A DNA stretch of 64,000 bases from contig JAJTWR010000067.1 of the NCBI GenBank assembly GCA_021613335.1, positions 850,001 to 914,000 on the forward strand. The letters are read 5' to 3'. Position numbers and translations under genes: made by a program. Below the pieces are notes generated by a model. It did no database searches. It had not been told where the DNA came from and worked only from the letters and a program-made list of their open reading frames with translations. Source of the DNA: Whitmania pigra (Eukaryota > Annelida > Clitellata > Hirudinida > Haemopidae). Below are positions 59,001 to 64,000 of the stretch, one piece after another; positions within the stretch are counted from its first letter, which is position 1; the number at the start of each line of letters is the position of its first letter.

Positions 59001-60006
59001 TGAACTTTTTCAGTGTTTCTGTCACCGAGATAAGATATGCTGTGCGACAATGGCTGCGACTTCCCAAAGACACGCTAGTTGCTTTCTTCCATGGAGTTAA
59101 GGATGGAGGACTCGGATCGTTGCAGCTCAGAAAATGGGTGCAGATCATAAGAGTTAATCGAATGATTCGTATTGAATCACCATAAACTGCATAATTCAAC
59201 AATCACTTCATCCGCTTTTTGAAATTACATTATTTGTAAATGGACATCCGACAACGGGAGTTTTTTTTCTCTTTAGGATGTTTCCTGTTCATGGTTGATG
59301 TTATGTAATTTTTTTGAAGTATTATTTGCAGTGAGATTAATAAACTCCAACAACGTTATAAAAAAAATGTCGGCAATGATGGGGCAGTCCAAGACCAATG
59401 AGGATAAGTTTCTGCTCGCTGAAAGATAACATCGCAATTCTCTGCTAGTACAGAAAGTTCGAAAAAGCAAAAAGACCCATAGCCAAGAAACAACTGAAAT
59501 ACGAAACTGCGGCAAGTTTGTATGACTCGGTCGATGGATATGAGCTTGAATCGTTTACCCAAAGGATAGGAATTAGTGATTGGATAGTGGGTGGTCAATT
59601 CAGGATGCCCCAAGCAAATACATACAATGTATCAAAGTCAGTACTGCCGTCCTCCCGATACATCTTAGGATCACAAGGTATCATTCAGAGATGAACAGCT
59701 ATTGTGATTCAGGGTGTAGTGCCTTCGAGTGCCTATACCATCTTCCAAGTTTGCGCAGGTGTGGATGCAGCGAGAAGAGAGCGGCATAACAATGTTGTCC
59801 GCCAATTAGAAAAGGAGTGGAAAAAGAAAGGCTACATCACCAAAATTGAGCCTCGAAGTAATGTTGAAGGGAATCTCAGATTTCCAGACCTGGAGGAGGA
59901 TCAGTCAATAGTCTGCGATGTCACCATTGTTTCTGATACGGCCCGGTTGGACGAAGAACGCATCAACAAAGTCCAAAAATATGACGACAGGGACATTAAT
60001 ATTTGA
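56082..60006 (+). mobile_element. decayed R2-clade non-LTR retrotransposon
   Basis: Pieces in order: a Myb-like segment at 56082-56351 (KARWIEEEYCMLAAMKAEMI), an upstream region at 57276-57599, a pre-RT region at 57826-58128, reverse transcriptase with TFIDVSKAFD (about 58310) and, after a frameshift, RQGDPMSPLIFNAV (about 58480). FADD follows in MAFADDLIHLSS (about 58590), then a thumb-like region at 58802-59185. A CCHC pattern (CDSGCSAFECLYHL..C, about 59700) and a terminal segment FPDLEEDQSIVCDVTIVSD (about 59880-59945) resemble the restriction-like endonuclease end of R2-type elements. The RT core is interrupted by several stops and frameshifts. The clade call rests on this order, not on a tree. 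Confidence 0.7.
56460..57271 (-). mobile_element. hAT transposon relic within the R2-like element
   Basis: Minus-strand 57021-56770 contains YVVTDNAGNMLKAF, and 56798-56460 contains FPKLQRLARRLLSIPASSGN followed by VERLFSISG and RRNRLSA. These are the middle and the C-terminal dimerisation parts of a hAT transposase. The right edge CAGTGATGGGCAAATC (minus sense, ending 57271) looks like a hAT terminal repeat. The left terminus is not found. The position between R2-like pieces suggests insertion after the retroelement, or a patchwork of old relics. Confidence 0.65.
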
Positions 60007-60009
60007 CTG

Positions 60010-60480
60010 ACAAACAACCGTCCAGTTGGGTTTTCCTTTCCGCAGGTTCTTGTGACTGCCTTTGTTTGCAACTGGAGATTTCTTCAAAATCGTATTCCTC
60101 TTGGTGCGGCCTCGGCATCTCCAGAATCACGTTAATGAACTTACCGACAACATCTCTCTTATTAAGTACTTACTTGATGTGGAAGCATCACAAGCGAAAA
60201 ACTCAAAAACGATGGCGAAAATGAGTTAGATTGTAACGAGGACATTTAATATATGTTGTACGGATTGTTTTTTGAATGTCGATGGTGCTGTGGTTTGCGC
60301 ATTATGCCCCGGGGTTCTCTCAGGCCCAGAACGGGGGACTTTAAATATTCGTTGAGTTTTTTTTTATATTGCCTGTAATCAAGTTTAAACAATTATTTGG
60401 CTGAGAAAATAAACATTGTTAGTAATAAGAAAATAATAATAATAATAAAATTAAAACAAAAATATAAAATAAAAAATAAA

Positions 60481-60512
<32 letters not shown>

Positions 60513-62380
60513 CAATAATAGTGCTTTTAGCAATGACAAACAATGGCTTTCATAGATACTCCGGTTGATGGAATCGATATGGAATTTTTTTATATTCAAG
60601 TTTCTCTCGGATGCAGAGAAAATACTTTTGTTCTAGAGATTCTTTGTTGGAATTTTTGGAAAGCACAAGAAGACTTCTTATGTTCATATACATTAAAGAA
60701 TTTCAAAAGACTTATAAGATCTGGACGTTTTTCAAACATAGTTTCTGGAGAAATCACAGAAGAAAAGGTCGAAGATGACGCACAAAGAACACTTTTAATA
60801 TTCCATGACAATATTTCGAAAATTAATTTAATCAATTTAGAAATGATTAAATTTCTTTTTACTTGAATTCAAAATATTCAAGTTATAATTCTTGGGTGAT
60901 CCCTGGCCAGTTTGAGGACCCTATATATAACTTGATGTTCTTGATGATGATTTTAGAAAGTGTTAGAGGGCTGAATAAACTGTTTCAAAGTAGTGGTAAT
61001 ATTTGAGTCATGCAATTACTTTCAAATGTAAAAAAACACGTCCATTGTTACTTTGAGAAATTAATTACTCTCCTATATACATGCTTTACAGAGTTTACTG
61101 AATGGAATTTTTAACGAAAAATTATGACATAAAATAATAAAATTACAAATAATAAAATAAATAAATATTATTCAGAAATTGCTTTTCGGACAATAAAGAT
61201 ATTTAATGTTCCCAATCATTGTTAGTCTGTTAACTCTTTTAATTACTAGTAGTCTTTATAAATAGTTCTTCTGTTTTAATTGCTTTAGAAAACAATAAAA
61301 TAAATAAACTGATAAAGTGGAAATTCAGTTCAAACCTGTTTTTTTAGAATCTCCAGGTTGATGCATCAAATTTTGTTCCCAGAACTCTCTTGGAGGCTGA
61401 AATCGCGAATTCTTCTTAGAACCAGAAATACATAAAAACATTCAGGTAAATCGATTTCAATTTAACTTTATTCTTCGATTAAGGCTTTATGATACAGAAC
61501 ACCGAGAGAGAGGGCAGACTCCTGTGTTCTCAGCAATTTTGGACTGTTTAGAACACGATAGAATTTTGAACTATTATTTAATAATTACAATCTTAATATT
61601 GTTTTAGATTTTCTATTTCCAAAATTGAAATAGCATAGGGGACCATGGGTCGATGTGCCTAGGGGCCCGAAATATCTATCGGCGGTTTTGCATGAGACTC
61701 ACAAACCTTATTTTTGTTGTGATAATAGGAGCACTTCTCTGTTCTCCTCAACAGCAGGATGCGACATGCCCCAAGAAATAATTCACAAACAACTGACGAA
61801 ACATCTCCGCGGATGTTGAAACCCCTGCAATTCTTTCTGGAAAAACATTCCAGTGAACAGTTTGTTGAGGTTTGAGCTGCTAAACTAAGGTTGTTGCAGA
61901 GTGTAGAGACAGTGATAATGATCCTTAGGTAGGAATAGAAGATTTTGTTTAAATAAAAAAAAAGAATTATTAAGAATTAAATAATTAAGTTAAACAAATA
62001 TAACCTTTTAAAGATTTTAAAAAAATGTTAACTAAGATTTAATTGCAATATTTTTAAATGTTAATGTTGTAAATGCCAGTGTGCTTGTTGAGTCAAACGG
62101 CGCCAAATGAATCTGTCAATATTGTCACGCATTCTCAAGAACCTGTATTCTATTTCTAATGTTTTGCGTTTCAATGTTAAAGTAATTCAACTGAATTAAA
62201 AATAACAAAATGAATAATAAAATAAATAAATAATAATTTGAATTATAAATTCATAAATGTAAATAATAAACCATGCAAAATATAAAAATTGATAAATAAA
62301 AGTAAAATTTGATTAATAAATTTTAACATTTAAGTAAAAATAAAATGAAATTATAAGAACGTAAATTCGAGAATTCAGCA
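60010..62380. other. non-coding region with one unassigned open frame
   Basis: Simple AAT/AAC repeats lie near 60430-60530. An open frame of 107 codons runs 60543-60866 (listed separately). The remaining DNA shows no gene I can identify. Confidence 0.45.
60543..60866 (+). CDS. unassigned open reading frame, 107 codons
   Basis: The predicted product starts MAFIDTPVDGIDMEFFYIQV and is not low-complexity. It has mixed composition with several acidic and aromatic residues, no signal peptide and no motif I recognise. It is flanked by AT-rich DNA, with no evident splice partners. It could be an exon, a relic of a transposon gene, or chance. The overlapping minus-strand frame is also open, which lowers confidence. 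Confidence 0.2.
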   Translation: MAFIDTPVDGIDMEFFYIQVSLGCRENTFVLEILCWNFWKAQEDFLCSYTLKNFKRLIRSGRFSNIVSGEITEEKVEDDAQRTLLIFHDNISKINLINLEMIKFLFT

Positions 62381-62382
62381 CC

Positions 62383-62522
62383 TACCCACATGTTATTTTT
62401 CCACTGGTTCCATCGAACACTGGTTGATAAATTACCAAGTTACCACCCACAAATTGTGAAATCAACGTGTAAACCATTATTAATGACAGGAAGGCAGTTA
62501 TTTGGCAGGATTGTGAGGTCAT
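62383..62522 (-). CDS. possible signal-peptide exon
   Basis: From the Met at 62522 the minus-strand frame reads MTSQSCQITAFLSLIMVYTL, then ISQFVGGNLVIYQPVFDG, and ends near a GTAGGT donor at about 62387. A basic-poor hydrophobic start followed by a small-residue region looks like a secretory signal. It lies upstream, on the same strand, of the fibrinogen-related exons and might be their first exon, but about 7 kb of transposons intervenes and no connecting exon was found. Confidence 0.35.
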
Positions 62523-62599
62523 GACTTTCAACAAATTAAATATGACGACAGATTGGAACTTCTGAGACACGAAACAAAATAATCACTTAGAAAAGATTT

Positions 62600-64000
62600 A
62601 TGCGTGTTTATTGCATGACCCAATTATCTAGTAAGCAGATCAACTTATCTAAATTAATTTTATCAGCTGATTAATTTATTAATTAATTCGAAAGAAGCAT
62701 TGATTAGGGAACAGATTTTACCAGCCGAACGCTTAGAGCAGAGAAGGCGGATCACCAAGTTTTAAAGCAGCTAAATGCATTCGGAAGAAATGAACTCACC
62801 TGAGATTGAAAACAGAAAAGGCTGTTCTCTGCTTTATCGTTAATATTTTATGATGCCACCTGTTCATGAAGATGTCAGAAAAAATGATTAAGATTTTACT
62901 TATGATTTTCCAAATTGTTTCCTTTTGATGAACACACGAAAACATTTGTCAATTTTTTTCCAATATTCCTAATTGTTTGGTTTGCATCGTCTGCAAAAGA
63001 TAATTGCGGTATGACACGAATGAGTTGTGTTGTGTTGCATTTGCCAACATATTATAATTAGTTTTATTTATAAATATTATATGTAATATGCATTCATAAA
63101 GTATTATATAATACATACAGAATAATATGATCTTAAAAAGATTATTATTGTTATCATGATTAGATATCGTTAATATATATTCCTTCATTTTGTTTTAATG
63201 TCATTATTCTTGCAGTATTCATATATTTAAAATTAAGACTTAACGATAAGGTGATAAAAGATGCAAATATAATTTCAACCTTTACTATTAATAATAAATT
63301 GTAAAAATAATGTAATAGAAAATAATATAAATCATATTATGTTGCATGATAGTTATTTGATTTGGTAATGAAATAATTATTTAATCTATTTAATTTATGA
63401 AAAGACGCTTTCAGTTAATCAGCCTCAAAATGCACTAAAAGGGAGGAAATAATGTTTTCGCTAGGAGACGTGAAGACCTGAGTAAGATAAAAAAGATAAA
63501 ATGATCTTAAAAGTTAGATAAACTGATCTACTAAATATGATAATTACTCTTCCTCAGATGGCAGCTTAATTTTTTTTATTGAAGGCAAAGGTAAAAATAG
63601 TCAATCAATATTCGAAATGTTATCAAGTGATACAAAAAGGAAAAATTCTACATTTTCAAAGTGTTTAAAATATCATTTGATCAACGATTTGTGAAAATTA
63701 TTATCTTTATCATTAATCGTAAAGATTTATTTTTAAATTTCTAAATAAAATTACAAAGCCAGTCAACAATACTCATTAATTTAATTAATTAAAACGAAAA
63801 CGACAAACTGGTGGAATTAATTTAGGACAGTTGTTGTAAACTTAACTAATTATCAAGAAAATTTACCAGCATTTATATATAGAGATTCAAAAATAGTAGA
63901 GCTGTGAACGATTAAAATTGAAAACTCAGCCTGAGTAAACAAAATTATTCGTACGTTCTTTGTGAGTGTTACCAGATAAATAATAATCTTCTGGCAATTG
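62600..64000. other. AT-rich region, no gene seen
   Basis: No open frame, repeat array or transposon with recognisable features is visible to the window end. Confidence 0.45.

Noticed and set aside
61325..61403. Minus-strand exon linking the signal-peptide exon to the fibrinogen exons
   Set aside because: It has acceptor- and donor-like ends, but its only open phase does not fit the preceding exon.

Overview
This is AT-rich, intron-rich animal nuclear DNA. Host coding exons are short, have clean GT/AG borders, and many are symmetric phase 1-1 modules encoding extracellular domains (LDLa, MAM, SRCR, Frizzled, SEA, WSC, fibrinogen, trypsin). With the families of mobile DNA present, this points to an invertebrate. 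A spiralian such as a leech-like annelid is my best guess, but that is inference and not proven by the window.

Layout, left to right. 1-9290: mostly gene-free, with GAT/GAC, AAT and ATATT microsatellites, a foldback-type transposon (7530-8621, perfect 9-bp target duplication) and a hAT fragment (about 8643-8900). 9294-10512 (+): DTWD1-type tRNA acp3U transferase, 3 exons. 10730-13930 (-): HAUS3, an augmin subunit, 5 exons, convergent with DTWD1. 15199-about 20000 (+): transmembrane protein with a fucolectin/F5-8C-like domain and two WSC domains. 21690-29999 (+): secreted modular serine protease (LDLa-MAM-LDLa x6-SRCR-trypsin), 16 exons with a coding sum of 2601 nt. 31454-46812 (+): a very large modular protease gene (SEA-Frizzled-LDLa-MAM-LDLa x4-SRCR-trypsin-LDLa-MAM-LDLa-MAM-LDLa x3-SRCR-trypsin). 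Its 38 exons keep one frame (5622 nt, 1873 aa) and encode two protease domains in one chain. 47449-48200 (-): VMA21, 3 exons. 49105-about 49690: 183-bp tandem repeat. 50651-54948 (-): a fibrinogen-related gene interrupted by a young, rearranged Ty3/gypsy element with three 458-bp LTRs. 55232-55847: Merlin-type DNA transposon. 56082-60006 (+): decayed R2-clade non-LTR retrotransposon with a hAT relic on the opposite strand. 60010-64000: sparse, with one unassigned ORF and one possible signal-peptide exon.

Two stories stand out. First, a local duplication links the two protease genes: the 3' half of the second repeats the LDLa-MAM-LDLa-SRCR-trypsin order and intron phases of the first. The last protease domain has lost its catalytic His (now Arg) and has Glu where Asp194 should be, and none of the three domains has an ordinary Arg/Lys-Ile-Val-Gly-Gly activation site. 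Second, the fibrinogen gene was split recently. Removing the LTR element and one copy of its ATCA target duplication restores an open fibrinogen frame, and the ORF inside the three LTRs is identical in all three.

The housekeeping genes (DTWD1, HAUS3, VMA21) have independent roles in tRNA modification, spindle assembly and V-ATPase assembly. I see no operon-like link among them. All exon borders were read by eye and have not been checked against transcripts.
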